DNA of 38,728 nucleotides from an uncultured Spartobacteria bacterium (GTDB taxonomy: Bacteria; Verrucomicrobiota; Verrucomicrobiia; Chthoniobacterales; UBA6821): positions 1 to 38,728 of the forward strand of contig CAIZIQ010000021.1 in the NCBI GenBank assembly GCA_903933015.1. Direction: 5' to 3'. This document shows, piece after piece, positions 22,042 to 33,467 of the stretch. Position 1 is the stretch's first letter, and every line of letters begins with the position of its first letter. Under the pieces are notes generated by a model, which saw only the letters and a program-made list of their open reading frames with translations, was not told the origin of the DNA and ran no database searches. Both the position numbers and the translations under genes were made by a program.

Positions 22042-22740
22042 ATGATCCGCTGGCGCTGCCTCTTTCTGGTCTATTCAAGAATTGATGTTTCATTGTCACG
22101 AAACCCTTTCTTCCGAAAAAGGTTTGTTCATGAACTGCCAGACGAAGAAGTTAACAATGCAGTTGATTCATTTAAGTCTTTCCCGGCACTTGTCTCTGAT
22201 GTGACGGAACAACAGGCGGGAATTGACTTCGAAGTCATCCACAGCAAGAGGCCCCTCTCAAGCCTCACAAAGATAGGCAAAGACTGTTGGTGGCCATCTC
22301 CAGTAGATGTAGCTGAAGAGCTAAATGATTTTTCCAAACCAGGAAAACACCATTCTATATTTGTCTTCTGGCCTCAAAATAACCTTCAAATAAATAAGTC
22401 CATAAGATCTGCAGGTTGGGGACTCGGCATGGGCGGATCTGCATCTTCAATGGGTGCTACGTATGCTTCAGTTGCCAATACTCATTCTCATGTATGGAAA
22501 ATTCCTTTAGCTGGAGAAGTTTGGCTGCATGAGTGGCTACATGGGGTTTGTTACTATTTCACCCAGTTAGGCTTTAAAATGCCTGATGGCGATGCAGATG
22601 GAGGAGGGCGGCATGGTTACATTCAATCCCCTGAAACTGGTTGGACTGATTACTATCGGGATCTCATGAACGGTAGGGTTTTGGAAGATGGTGAATTAAC
22701 TGGTATACCCAAGCATGCTTGGAGACTCCCGATACAATGA
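22042..22740 (+). CDS. Putative zinc metallopeptidase-like protein (HEWLH), AT-rich
   Basis: A 232-residue protein whose only strong motif is HEWLH (residues 163-167), a form of the HExxH zinc motif. A Gly-rich run GDADGGGRH follows with a possible third ligand H191, then SPETGWTDYYRDLMNGRV. A Gly/Ser-rich stretch GWGLGMGGSASSMGATYASV precedes the motif. There is no clear signal peptide. The family is not one I can name; an archaeal/eukaryote-like secreted peptidase fold or an immunity-type protein would be guesses. Base composition is visibly poorer in G+C than the flanking genes and codon choice is different (many AAT, TTT, GAA), which suggests recent acquisition. It sits alone between a DoxX gene and a palindrome-bounded spacer. 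Confidence 0.6.
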   Translation: MIRWRCLFLVYSRIDVSLSRNPFFRKRFVHELPDEEVNNAVDSFKSFPALVSDVTEQQAGIDFEVIHSKRPLSSLTKIGKDCWWPSPVDVAEELNDFSKPGKHHSIFVFWPQNNLQINKSIRSAGWGLGMGGSASSMGATYASVANTHSHVWKIPLAGEVWLHEWLHGVCYYFTQLGFKMPDGDADGGGRHGYIQSPETGWTDYYRDLMNGRVLEDGELTGIPKHAWRLPIQ

Positions 22741-22748
22741 GATCCCAT

Positions 22749-22849
22749 AGGCTCGCAAGCTTGGATGGAGAGCAAGGCGGGCAAGCGAAGCTGTGTGAAT
22801 CACACTGCGAGCGCAGACCAACGAAGCTATCCGCCAAGATCGCGAGCCT
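22749..22849. repeat. Inverted-repeat-bounded structured spacer before metH
   Basis: AGGCTCGC (22749-22756) and GCGAGCCT (22842-22849) are perfect inverted repeats. After a symmetric 3-nt internal loop, CTTGG (22760-22764) pairs with CCAAG (22834-22838). Inside are AGC-GAA-GCT (22784-22792), GTGTG-AAT-CACAC (22793-22805) and CTGCG-AG-CGCAG (22805-22816). It fills the whole gap between the metallopeptidase stop and the metH stop. It may act as a bidirectional terminator, or be a small inserted element. No T-run is present. Confidence 0.6.
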
Positions 22850-22852
22850 CCT

Positions 22853-26611
<3,759 letters not shown>

Positions 26612-26673
26612 AGTCAGAAAAGGAACGAATCAGGGAGATTGGAGAAAGGGGTGCCACATGATACGGATTTGGC

Positions 26674-27345
26674 ATGCGGGACGCCACAGAAACGATCGAG
26701 ATCGGGGGAAAGAAGCTCACCATGTCCCTACCGCCTTCCTATAGCAGGGAACCCGCGAGCCGCCGCTTTCCCTGCGTTCTGGTACTGACTCCCGGCCTGA
26801 AGGCTGACACAGCAGTTGCCTCCCTTCATGCCGAAGGAGTGCTGCCGGAAATGCTGGTGGCGGAAATCACGGAAAGCGATCCCGCCGCTCCCATCATCAA
26901 TCCGGTCGCTATGATGACGGAGTTGGCGGAGAGATTCCGCCTGCTCAATACCCCCGTGGCACGCTGGATCGGCGGAACGGGACATGATGCCATCACGGCT
27001 CTGCGCGGCATTCTGGATCACCCCGAAATCTTCGGCGCAGCCCTCTGCCTTTCAACCTCTTTCGAGGGAGTGGAGGGGGCGCCCCCCCCTCATTCCCCGA
27101 TGCTTTTGAACCTTGAGACAAAAACGACCCTCCCAACGGGAGTCCGTCTCTACCTCGACTACGGAACGGTCGGATTAGACGAATGCTACGAACCGTACCA
27201 CCGGGATCTCGGCGCCATCCTACGCGAGAAGGGATGGAAGGAGGGCCGCGAATTCCAGATCAACCGTCATCCCGGAGGCTCGCAGGATATAGCCTCCTGG
27301 CAGCAGAGAATTATCCCCGCTCTCCGTTGGCTGGCAAAGCGCTGA
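26674..27345 (+). CDS. Esterase-family (IroE/Fes-like) alpha/beta-hydrolase, probably catalytically degenerate
   Basis: A 223-residue protein with the putative-esterase layout: strand PCVLVLTPGLKADTAVASLH, the loop PEMLVAEITES, and RLLNTPVARWIGGTGHDAITALRGILDHPEIFGAALCLSTSF. In active relatives the nucleophile elbow reads GGSxGG; here it is GGTGHDA, with no Ser. The catalytic His segment is usually GGHDWxxWRxRL; here it reads GGSQDIASWQQRI, so the His is gone as well. The fold and C-terminal ALRWL remain. It is therefore likely a pseudoenzyme, or one using another mechanism. It is divergent from metH and converges on the DUF6580 gene. Confidence 0.72.
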   Translation: MRDATETIEIGGKKLTMSLPPSYSREPASRRFPCVLVLTPGLKADTAVASLHAEGVLPEMLVAEITESDPAAPIINPVAMMTELAERFRLLNTPVARWIGGTGHDAITALRGILDHPEIFGAALCLSTSFEGVEGAPPPHSPMLLNLETKTTLPTGVRLYLDYGTVGLDECYEPYHRDLGAILREKGWKEGREFQINRHPGGSQDIASWQQRIIPALRWLAKR

Positions 27346-27363
27346 AGAAGATACTCCCGCTGA

Positions 27364-27951
27364 TCAGGCGACGACCCGAACAGCCATCCGTTGACTGGGA
27401 ACACTCCTCTCCAGAAGTACAAAGCAGGCGGCGAAGAGAAGGTCTCCCAAGAGGCTGTTCCGGAAGAAGGTCCAGGTCGGAGGGAAGCCGGGAAGCCCGC
27501 TCGTCATCGCCTGAGCCCACCCAGAGAAAGTCTGCGGGTAGCCTGCAAGACCGAGCCAACTGCCGGTATTGGTCACCAGATAAAAAACCACCGAGGCCGC
27601 AAGCGTGGAGCCAACAACTGGAAGCAAACCGTGAACTTTGCCGCGCAGGTTCCACCCGAGTCCCACGGCCATCAGGTAGCAGGGGAGCGTCCAAAGGAGC
27701 TGTGAGGAGAGGAGAGGTTCACCCAGATGCAGGTTCAGCATCGCGTCGGAAACAAGGAGAGCGGAGAGCGGAACGATCAACCCGATCCAACCCGGGAGAT
27801 AGAGCGCTCCGCACAGAGCCGCCGCCATGAGGGGGGAGAAATTCGGCAGTGTCTCGGGAGCCAGATCGGCCCGGATCACCCGGAAAAAAGTCCCGAACAG
27901 CAGGAGACAAAGGGCCAGAATGCTGGAGGAGGGACTGCGGAGGGAGATCAT
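27364..27951 (-). CDS. DUF6580-like integral membrane protein (ECF transporter S-component-like)
   Basis: From ATG at 27951 it has 195 residues with about five hydrophobic helices. Features are LALCLLLFGTFFRVIRADLA near the start, LPNFSPLMAAALCGALYLPG, ALLVSDAMLNLHLGEP, and a C-terminal FFRNSLLGDLLFAACFVLLE. The N(F)SP...ALxGA and D motifs fit a family of small proteins related to energy-coupling S-components. The substrate is unknown and no ECF ATPase is in this window. The longer frame to 28110 was rejected because it adds a basic non-membrane stretch and overlaps rlpA. Confidence 0.72.
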   Translation of the reverse strand: MISLRSPSSSILALCLLLFGTFFRVIRADLAPETLPNFSPLMAAALCGALYLPGWIGLIVPLSALLVSDAMLNLHLGEPLLSSQLLWTLPCYLMAVGLGWNLRGKVHGLLPVVGSTLAASVVFYLVTNTGSWLGLAGYPQTFSGWAQAMTSGLPGFPPTWTFFRNSLLGDLLFAACFVLLERSVPSQRMAVRVVA

Positions 27952-28072
27952 GATAAGTGGTGCTGAAGGATGAATGAAGAACGGTAGCGATGTTGGCATC
28001 ACCCGACATTTGGTCAAGTCGGGTCGGCTTGGGAATGCCCGCCAAGGAGACCAGCGCCCCTCGACTGAATCC

Positions 28073-28534
28073 TTAAGGAAGTTCCCGGTTCGGTTTGGTG
28101 ATGATCTCAATCGGTTTGAGTACCTCCGCGCGAACAGGAATAATCCCGTCGCCGATCATGTCGATTTTCTTCGCAGCAACCATGCTGAGGTCGAGGATTC
28201 TTCCCTTCGCATAGGGACCCCTGTTATTGATCCGGACAACCACGCTCTTCCCGTTCCTGAGATTGGTGACACGAACCATCGTATTGAAAGGCAGGCGCTT
28301 GTGCGCAGCCGTGCAATCCGAGGCATGGTAGTGCTCCCCGTTGGCCGTCAGGCGACCGATCCAGCGACCACCGTAGTAGGAGGCCTTGCCGGTCTCCACG
28401 GCAACGGGCTTCGACTCGTAGAGAGCCAGACCGGCTCCAGGGGAGAGCTCCGGAATCACTGAGGCGCAGCCGCTCATCAGCAAGACAATCAGGATGACTG
28501 CTGCAAGCAAGACCGGCGCGGGGGAAGAGCGCAT
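28073..28534 (-). CDS. rlpA: RlpA-family lipoprotein (double-psi beta-barrel)
   Basis: Septal-ring-type protein of the DPBB fold that acts on or binds peptidoglycan denuded of stem peptides. From ATG at 28534 it has 153 residues: a hydrophobic helix and lipobox LMSGC, then [20 protein letters not shown] with the catalytic-region E/H residues. [40 protein letters not shown] and a short tail follow. It lacks the C-terminal SPOR domain, so it is the short form. The longer frame to 28591 has no signal-like start. Confidence 0.9.
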   Translation of the reverse strand: MRSSPAPVLLAAVILIVLLMSGCASVIPELSPGAGLALYESKPVAVETGKASYYGGRWIGRLTANGEHYHASDCTAAHKRLPFNTMVRVTNLRNGKSVVVRINNRGPYAKGRILDLSMVAAKKIDMIGDGIIPVRAEVLKPIEIITKPNRELP

Positions 28535-28702
28535 GGCTCCATTGAAGTCACGCAGGGCAGTCAACGGCAAGTCCCCATCGTAGCCAGACACCCTCCACGA
28601 CTTTCAAAAATTCCCACCCTACAGAGAGTTGATCCTTCCTTCGATGGCCTTCAGCGTGTAGCAACTCCCCACAGGGCGTCCCTGCGCACAAGTTCCCAAA
28701 GA

Positions 28703-29335
28703 ATGTCCGGTTCCAAAAAACATCACAGCCACCATCGCCACACCCTGGGCGATGCCCTGCACTTTGCCTCCCGGTTCATCTCACGCCCCGGATCGATCGG
28801 TTCGGTCTGGCCAAGCTCGCGCCAACTCGGGGAGGCAATGATTGAAAACGTTCCCCTGAAAACCGGGGATGTTGTCGTGGAGTATGGTCCCGGAACAGGT
28901 CCCTTCACCAGCGTGCTCAGGGAGCAGATGCCGCCCGGCGTCGAATACCTCGGCATCGAGCGCGATCCGGAACTCCACCGCAATTTGGTCCGCCGCTTCC
29001 CGGGCATGCGTTTTCACCTAGGGTCGGCCGAGGAGACCCATGAAATCCTGGATCATCACCGTCTGGGCAAAGCCCGCCTCGTTCTCTCGGGCCTCCCTTT
29101 TGCCAACATGCCGGCCGACCTGCAGGGGAGAATCCTCAACTCGACGCGCGAGGCCATGCACCATGACGGGGTCTTCCGAACCTTCACCTACCTGCTCTCG
29201 GCGATGAGTCCCCGAACCAAGCATTTCAAACGACTGGTCGGCGAACATTTCCATCACCACCACGGGGGAAAGACGGTGATGAAGAATTTCCCGCCGGCCA
29301 AGGTGATGAGCTACTCGAAACCGACGAACAAGTAG
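28703..29335 (+). CDS. SAM-dependent methyltransferase, phospholipid N-methyltransferase-like
   Basis: A 210-residue class I methyltransferase of the rRNA adenine dimethylase / PmtA-like type. The SAM-binding motif is VVVEYGPGTGPFTSVL near residue 57, followed by the acidic loop YLGIERDPELH. The motif IV-like SGLPFANMP is near residue 128 (NLP(F/Y) group). The N-terminus is His/Lys-rich with a segment FASRFISRPGSIGSVWPSSR typical of COG3963 proteins, several of which methylate phosphatidylethanolamine. Since the same window holds a candidate sphingolipid operon, a lipid role is attractive but unproven. The His-rich patch HFHHHHGG near the C-terminus is unusual. Confidence 0.78.
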   Translation: MSGSKKHHSHHRHTLGDALHFASRFISRPGSIGSVWPSSRQLGEAMIENVPLKTGDVVVEYGPGTGPFTSVLREQMPPGVEYLGIERDPELHRNLVRRFPGMRFHLGSAEETHEILDHHRLGKARLVLSGLPFANMPADLQGRILNSTREAMHHDGVFRTFTYLLSAMSPRTKHFKRLVGEHFHHHHGGKTVMKNFPPAKVMSYSKPTNK

Positions 29336-29451
29336 GTGCTTGGCAATCGGTGGTGGGATCGCGGGAGTCGGATCGAATCAGATATTCTTGGGAATCTTTG
29401 GGGCCGATCTCCTACTGTATCCCTATTACTTATCTCCGATTCCCCAAAAAG

Positions 29452-29476
29452 TGGCTGCCTCGCATGGTTTCGAACC
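29452..29476 (-). repeat. Duplicated 3' end of tRNA-Gln (attachment-site-like)
   Basis: These 25 bases match the 3' part of tRNA-Gln (31044-31068), CCA included, at 24 of 25 positions and in the same orientation. The tRNA cannot be completed upstream of it. The geometry is that of an att site left at the distal end of an element integrated at the tRNA 3' end. Confidence 0.85.
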
Positions 29477-29561
29477 TTGTGTAGGGAACTTGTGGCGCAG
29501 TCGAATTACAATAAGCTTCTTACGAATTGACCGTAAACGGATGGTTGCTTATCTGTCACAT

Positions 29562-30182
29562 ATGAAAAATATACTGGCATGGATTGCAGTCATTTTTATG
29601 GTGCATGGTCTTCATGCTGAAAACTTTGCCACCAGAGATGGCGATATGTATACCAATGCCACGGTAAAGCGTGTTGAGCCTGATGGCATCGTTGTTGCTG
29701 ATGCGGATGGATTGAGAAAACTGAAGTTCTCAAATCTTTCTCCCGAGCTTCAGCAGAAATATGGCTACGATCCTCAAAAGGCCACACAGTTCAGCAACGC
29801 GATAGCTGCTTCTTCCATCGCCTCACAAACAGAAATGGTGAAGTTTCAAAATAGTCAGCAAGCCGAGAAAATCGCCGCACAACCCACACAAACAACTGCC
29901 GCATCCTCCTCTCCAAACGGATCATCGGCCGCAGCTCAAACTACGCCCCATCCGCACAAGGGAGTTGAAAGCTTTGAGTCTCACATTCACGGCTGCGGCG
30001 GCACTTACGAAGTTCTCTCATGTGATGACACGGGCCTAACGTGTAAACATAAAGAGCACTACAAGACCCGAACCGAATATAAAACGGACACTACAACGGA
30101 ACACATTCCCTACTACTACCTACCTCCCTCTGTTCGATCAGCATGTGGATTTCCACCTCCTTCAATCAACGATCCGATGTGA
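29562..30182 (+). CDS. Secreted protein of unknown function (island gene)
   Basis: From ATG at 29562 it has 206 residues with a clean signal peptide: MKNILAWIAVIFMVHGLHA, cleavage before ENF. A short N-terminal domain (ATRDGDMYTNATVKRVEPDG, ADGLRKLKFSNLSPELQQKY) resembles a small beta-domain found in many secreted verrucomicrobial/planctomycete proteins; this is recognition by eye only. A Gln/Ala/Ser/Thr-rich linker (about 105-140) leads to a C-terminal part with several Cys (HGCGGTYEVLSCDD, LTCKHKEHYKTRTEYKTD). The longer frame to 29340 runs through the tRNA-Gln repeat and is not credible. Low G+C, inside the tRNA-Gln island. Confidence 0.7.
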   Translation: MKNILAWIAVIFMVHGLHAENFATRDGDMYTNATVKRVEPDGIVVADADGLRKLKFSNLSPELQQKYGYDPQKATQFSNAIAASSIASQTEMVKFQNSQQAEKIAAQPTQTTAASSSPNGSSAAAQTTPHPHKGVESFESHIHGCGGTYEVLSCDDTGLTCKHKEHYKTRTEYKTDTTTEHIPYYYLPPSVRSACGFPPPSINDPM

Positions 30183-30268
30183 TCCTTAAAGGCTGAAAAC
30201 TGATTTGCCGCAATCTGTATTAACTAATACGGAATCAACCAGTTAGAAAGGGCGTCGGCGACTAATAC

Positions 30269-30697
30269 TCACGGAATCGATAAAACGAGTCCAATTGGCG
30301 GATTTTCTTCCTGAGAAACGGCAATTCTATTTTGCCCGTTCAAACGGAAAGCGATCACTAGCAGCTTAATTTTCCCAAATGCAGGATCTCCTCCTATTTC
30401 ACGGTATGGTTGCTTCCAGTCAACATGAAGAGAATCATTCTTTATTGACCTCTGAAGAATACCTGTAACATCACGCCAAGAACCGTTTGCACCACAATAT
30501 CCAGATAATATGTCCAAACGTGGCTGAATTATTGTGGCTGATTCAGCTTGCTTCTGCATTGCCTGCAAAAGCTGGTTAAGAGTCATCCCTGTTACGACGG
30601 AACTTGAGGAACCATATGATGTCTTCTGTGACCAATCATCGGCGTGAGCCAATGTTGCTATACAGCATATCCCTAGAAGGATTCGTAGTGTTCTCAT
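30269..30697 (-). CDS. Secreted protein with a DUF3395-like domain
   Basis: A 142-residue protein with signal peptide MRTLRILLGICCIATLAHA. The second half carries a recognisable pattern: (Y)CGANGSWRDVTGILQ, then a basic stretch, GGDPAFGKIKLLVIAFRL, NGQNRIAVSQEENPPIGLVL. The spacing DVT...GDP..G..K.L.(V/I)....G....V.E matches the small domain best known as DUF3395 (C-terminus of DNAJC11 and many bacterial secreted proteins). Its function is unknown. AT-rich, convergent with the preceding island gene. Confidence 0.7.
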   Translation of the reverse strand: MRTLRILLGICCIATLAHADDWSQKTSYGSSSSVVTGMTLNQLLQAMQKQAESATIIQPRLDILSGYCGANGSWRDVTGILQRSIKNDSLHVDWKQPYREIGGDPAFGKIKLLVIAFRLNGQNRIAVSQEENPPIGLVLSIP

Positions 30698-30987
30698 GCG
30701 ATGATCTTTATTCTACCGCTTCCTTTCGCTATTAATACAAAATTTACTAGTTTTCCAGTGTTCACGTCAGAGAAGTCATCAAGGTATCTCTTTCCCGTTT
30801 CAGTGGGTGTTCGCATTTAGGGACCCTTTTACCGATATCTCTCTGATCGGAGGCAGAGGTCTCTCTTTTTCTGGTGATCAGGTTCAGATTTCTGCGTTGC
30901 TGCTCGGAGTGCCTCCACCTGCTTTATTGCATCCTTGTAAGAACAATATGGCTGCTTCGCTAGGCAAGCCCATTATGAGTTACCGTT

Positions 30988-31011
30988 ATGACTCTGGTTT
31001 TTTTGAGTCAT
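30988..31011. other. Inverted repeat in the gene-free part of the island
   Basis: ATGACTC and GAGTCAT form a 7-bp perfect stem with a T-rich 10-nt loop. A second one, ACCCTT/AAGGGT, lies at 31025-31043, directly after the CCA of tRNA-Gln, and may act as its processing or termination hairpin. The gap 30698-31043 otherwise shows nothing I recognise. Confidence 0.4.
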
Positions 31012-31043
31012 TAAAATGCCATAGACCCTTTATTTATAAGGGT

Positions 31044-31117
31044 TGGCTGCCTCGCATGGATTCGAACCATGACAAGCAGATCCAGAATCTGCTGTGCTAC
31101 CGTTACACCACAAGGCA
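31044..31117 (-). tRNA. tRNA-Gln (CUG anticodon), CCA encoded
   Basis: The acceptor stem TGCCTTG (31117-31111) pairs with CGAGGCA (31054-31048) with one G-T pair. The discriminator is G and CCA is encoded (31046-31044). The anticodon loop TTCTGGA gives CTG. The T arm is CATGGTTCGAATCCATG. Its 3' end is duplicated at 29452-29476, marking it as an integration target. Confidence 0.96.
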
Positions 31118-31164
31118 GTGGTAAAAAACTGAGCCGGCAAGAGTGCCGCAGTCGGGACCGCTGA

Positions 31165-31809
31165 TCAAGCCTTTGATTCCCTCGCCCCCTCCAAGAGCGA
31201 TGAAACATCGAGGGGGGCGGCTACCGAACCAAACTTCGGGTAGACGTAGCGTGAGGTCACGGTCTTGTCACGGGTGACGCCGGAAACCGATGCGAGACCG
31301 CGCTCCCGGAGCTCTGAAAGGGATGCATGCAGGAGCCGGGAACCAATGCCTCGGTTGCGGTATTCCATCAGCACGGAAGGCCCGCTAACGAGATGGTTCG
31401 GGGCTTCGGGAAGGGGATCGAGCAGCGATGCGGCGATGAACCTGTTCCCTTTGGGAATGACAAGGCAGAGCGGTTCCTCGGCATTGAAGATCCTGGCGAC
31501 TGCGGCCTTCACGTATTCCTCGGCCACTTGAAGGGAGTCATTCCACCCGGAATCCATGGAGAGTGAGAGAAGGATCACATGAAGCACATCCTCTCCCTCT
31601 TCGCGTGTGGCACGGCGGATCAGGTCACTTCCGGCAGCAGGCACCTGCAGGGAACCCAAGGCGTCCGTCTTCCAGACAAAACGGCTCCAGCGGGAAGAAT
31701 CCTTGCTCAGACGGGGACCGCCGAACGAACCTCCCGCAACGGCGGAGTCGGTTGATAGGGCTACCGGAAGCCTGGGTATGGCCGAAGAGGATGCGGTTTG
31801 GAATGCCAT
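31165..31809 (-). CDS. GNAT family N-acetyltransferase
   Basis: From ATG at 31809 it has 214 residues. A variable Ser-rich N-terminal part leads to a GNAT core with LIRRATREEGEDVLHVILLS, then ESYV-like helix AEEYVKAAVARIFN and LCLVIPKGNRFIAASLLDP. The acetyl-CoA motif A is VLMEYRNRGIGSRLLHASL (R/Q-x-x-G-x-G/A form). Substrate unknown. A GTG at 31845 would add 12 residues. It is divergent from purF and starts 113 bp before the first possible purF ATG. Confidence 0.82.
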   Translation of the reverse strand: MAFQTASSSAIPRLPVALSTDSAVAGGSFGGPRLSKDSSRWSRFVWKTDALGSLQVPAAGSDLIRRATREEGEDVLHVILLSLSMDSGWNDSLQVAEEYVKAAVARIFNAEEPLCLVIPKGNRFIAASLLDPLPEAPNHLVSGPSVLMEYRNRGIGSRLLHASLSELRERGLASVSGVTRDKTVTSRYVYPKFGSVAAPLDVSSLLEGARESKA

Positions 31810-31991
31810 CGGGAAGGGCGTGAAGGGAACGTCAAAACTCTTCACCGGTCAACGGATTTTTCGGCCAGGGGGGATTCCTTCCAACTCTTTTTCCAAATCA
31901 TGTTTGAAGGCGGGGGCAAAAGATGAAAACTTGGCCGTTGTCCGGAATTGTGTCCGGCATCCTTTTTTTGAAACCATCACTCACGCCCACC

Positions 31992-33449
31992 GTGTCAGAG
32001 TCCCATCGTCCCAAACATGAATGCGGCGTCTTCGCCGTCTACGGCCACAAGGATGCGGCACTGCTGACCTACTACGGTCTCTTCGCCCTGCAGCATCGCG
32101 GGCAGGAAAGCGCTGGCATCGCCTCCAGCACCGGGGATGGAAAGACCTTCTCCCTCCACAAGGGAATGGGACTGGTCTCCCAGGTCTTCAATCCGGATGA
32201 CCTTGAATCGCTCAAGGGATCGCGCGCCATCGGCCACGTGCGCTACTCGACCACCGGATCGAGCACGCTGCTTAATTCCCAACCACTCGGCGTCAACACG
32301 GCGCGCGGACAACTGGCAATCGCCCATAACGGCAACTTGGTCAACGCTTCCGCCCTGCGTGCCGAACTCGAGACACGCGGCTCGATCTTCCAGACCACCG
32401 TCGACAGCGAGATCATCCTGCATCTGCTGGCCCAACCTGATGAAACGATGGGAGGCCCCATCGGATCGCTCCGCAGGCTGGAGGGAGCATTCTCCGTTGT
32501 GATCATGGGGGAGAACGAGATCATCGGTGTGCGTGATCCCAGCGGCCTCCGTCCCCTCTCGCTCGGCAAGCTCGATGGAGGATGGATCCTTTCCTCGGAG
32601 ACCTGCGCCTTCGACCTGATCGGCGCCACCTTTGTCCGTGACGTCGAACCCGGCGAAGTCGTCATCATCAGCGATCAGGGGGTCCGTTCCGAGTTCCCAT
32701 TCACTCAGTCACGCGAGGCCTTCTGCATCTTCGAGTATGTCTATTTTTCCAGGCCTGACAGCCGTCTCCGCGGAGTCACGGTCAGCAAGGCCCGTGTCGA
32801 GATGGGCCGCGAACTCGCACGCCTCCACCCGGTCGAGGCCGATGTCGTCATCCCGGTTCCCGACTCCGGGATCTACGCCGCACTCGGTTTCGCCGAGGAG
32901 CTCGGCATTCCCTACGATCCGGCCTTCGTCCGCAATCACTACATCGGACGCACCTTCATCCAACCGACACAGCTGATCCGTGACTTCAACGTCCGCGTGA
33001 AACTGAACCTCATCGGCGAGGCCGTGAAGGGGAAGCGCGTCGTTGTTGTCGATGACTCCGTCGTCCGCGGGACGACCGCAAAAGCCCGCGTGGTGAATCT
33101 CCGTGAGGCCGGTGCCAAAGAGGTGCACCTCCGCATCAGCTGTCCTCCACACCGCCATGCCTGCTACTACGGCATCGACTTCCCCGATCCGGAAAAGCTC
33201 ATCGCTAACCAGCACTCTCACCAGGAGATTTGCGATTACCTGGGTGCCGACAGCATCGGTTACCTGGATGTCGACGGCATGGTGAGGGCCACAGGCCTGG
33301 AGAAGAACTCCTTCTGCATGGCCTGCTTCACGGGCGAGTATCCGGTCCCCTTTGATTCCGCCTTCGACAAACTCATCATGGAACGCCGCAAGGGGAGCGC
33401 CCAACTCCTACCCGACCAGAGCTCCCAACCCTCGTTGCTCACCCCCTGA
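31992..33449 (+). CDS. purF: Amidophosphoribosyltransferase
   Basis: Makes 5-phosphoribosylamine from PRPP and glutamine, the first step of de novo purine synthesis. The N-terminal nucleophile is Cys in HECGVFAVYG. With GTG at 31992 it lies behind a 10-residue propeptide (VSESHRPKHE), as in Bacillus-type enzymes. ATG at 31923 would give a 33-residue leader and is less likely. The PRPP site is VVVVDDSVVRGTTAKAR. Cysteines that bind a [4Fe-4S] cluster in the Bacillus enzyme have counterparts: FCIFEYVYFSRPDS, HACYYGIDFP and SFCMACFTGEYP. Followed by purM after 18 bp. Confidence 0.95.
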   Translation: MSESHRPKHECGVFAVYGHKDAALLTYYGLFALQHRGQESAGIASSTGDGKTFSLHKGMGLVSQVFNPDDLESLKGSRAIGHVRYSTTGSSTLLNSQPLGVNTARGQLAIAHNGNLVNASALRAELETRGSIFQTTVDSEIILHLLAQPDETMGGPIGSLRRLEGAFSVVIMGENEIIGVRDPSGLRPLSLGKLDGGWILSSETCAFDLIGATFVRDVEPGEVVIISDQGVRSEFPFTQSREAFCIFEYVYFSRPDSRLRGVTVSKARVEMGRELARLHPVEADVVIPVPDSGIYAALGFAEELGIPYDPAFVRNHYIGRTFIQPTQLIRDFNVRVKLNLIGEAVKGKRVVVVDDSVVRGTTAKARVVNLREAGAKEVHLRISCPPHRHACYYGIDFPDPEKLIANQHSHQEICDYLGADSIGYLDVDGMVRATGLEKNSFCMACFTGEYPVPFDSAFDKLIMERRKGSAQLLPDQSSQPSLLTP

Positions 33450-33467
33450 TCACGGAATTTTTAGCAC

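Larger units (their letters stand above)
29452..31068. mobile_element. Small tRNA-Gln-bounded genomic island (remnant)
   Basis: Segment of about 1.6 kb between the tRNA-Gln 3'-end copy and the intact tRNA-Gln. It is clearly more A+T-rich than the flanks and holds two convergent secreted-protein genes plus about 345 bp without a gene. No integrase is present, so it is a decayed or non-autonomous element. Boundaries are set by the repeats. Confidence 0.65.

Noticed and set aside
26612-26673. Cobalamin or SAM riboswitch ahead of metH
   Set aside because: The 62-bp divergent gap is too short for either class and shows no B12-box-like sequence.
27183-27830. 215-residue plus-strand frame overlapping the esterase and DUF6580 genes
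   Set aside because: The frame is Arg/Ser/Pro-rich shadow sequence on the antisense strand of a membrane protein gene.
30807-31124. 105-residue plus-strand frame
   Set aside because: It runs through tRNA-Gln in antisense (RMDSNHDKQIQ...), a known annotation artefact.
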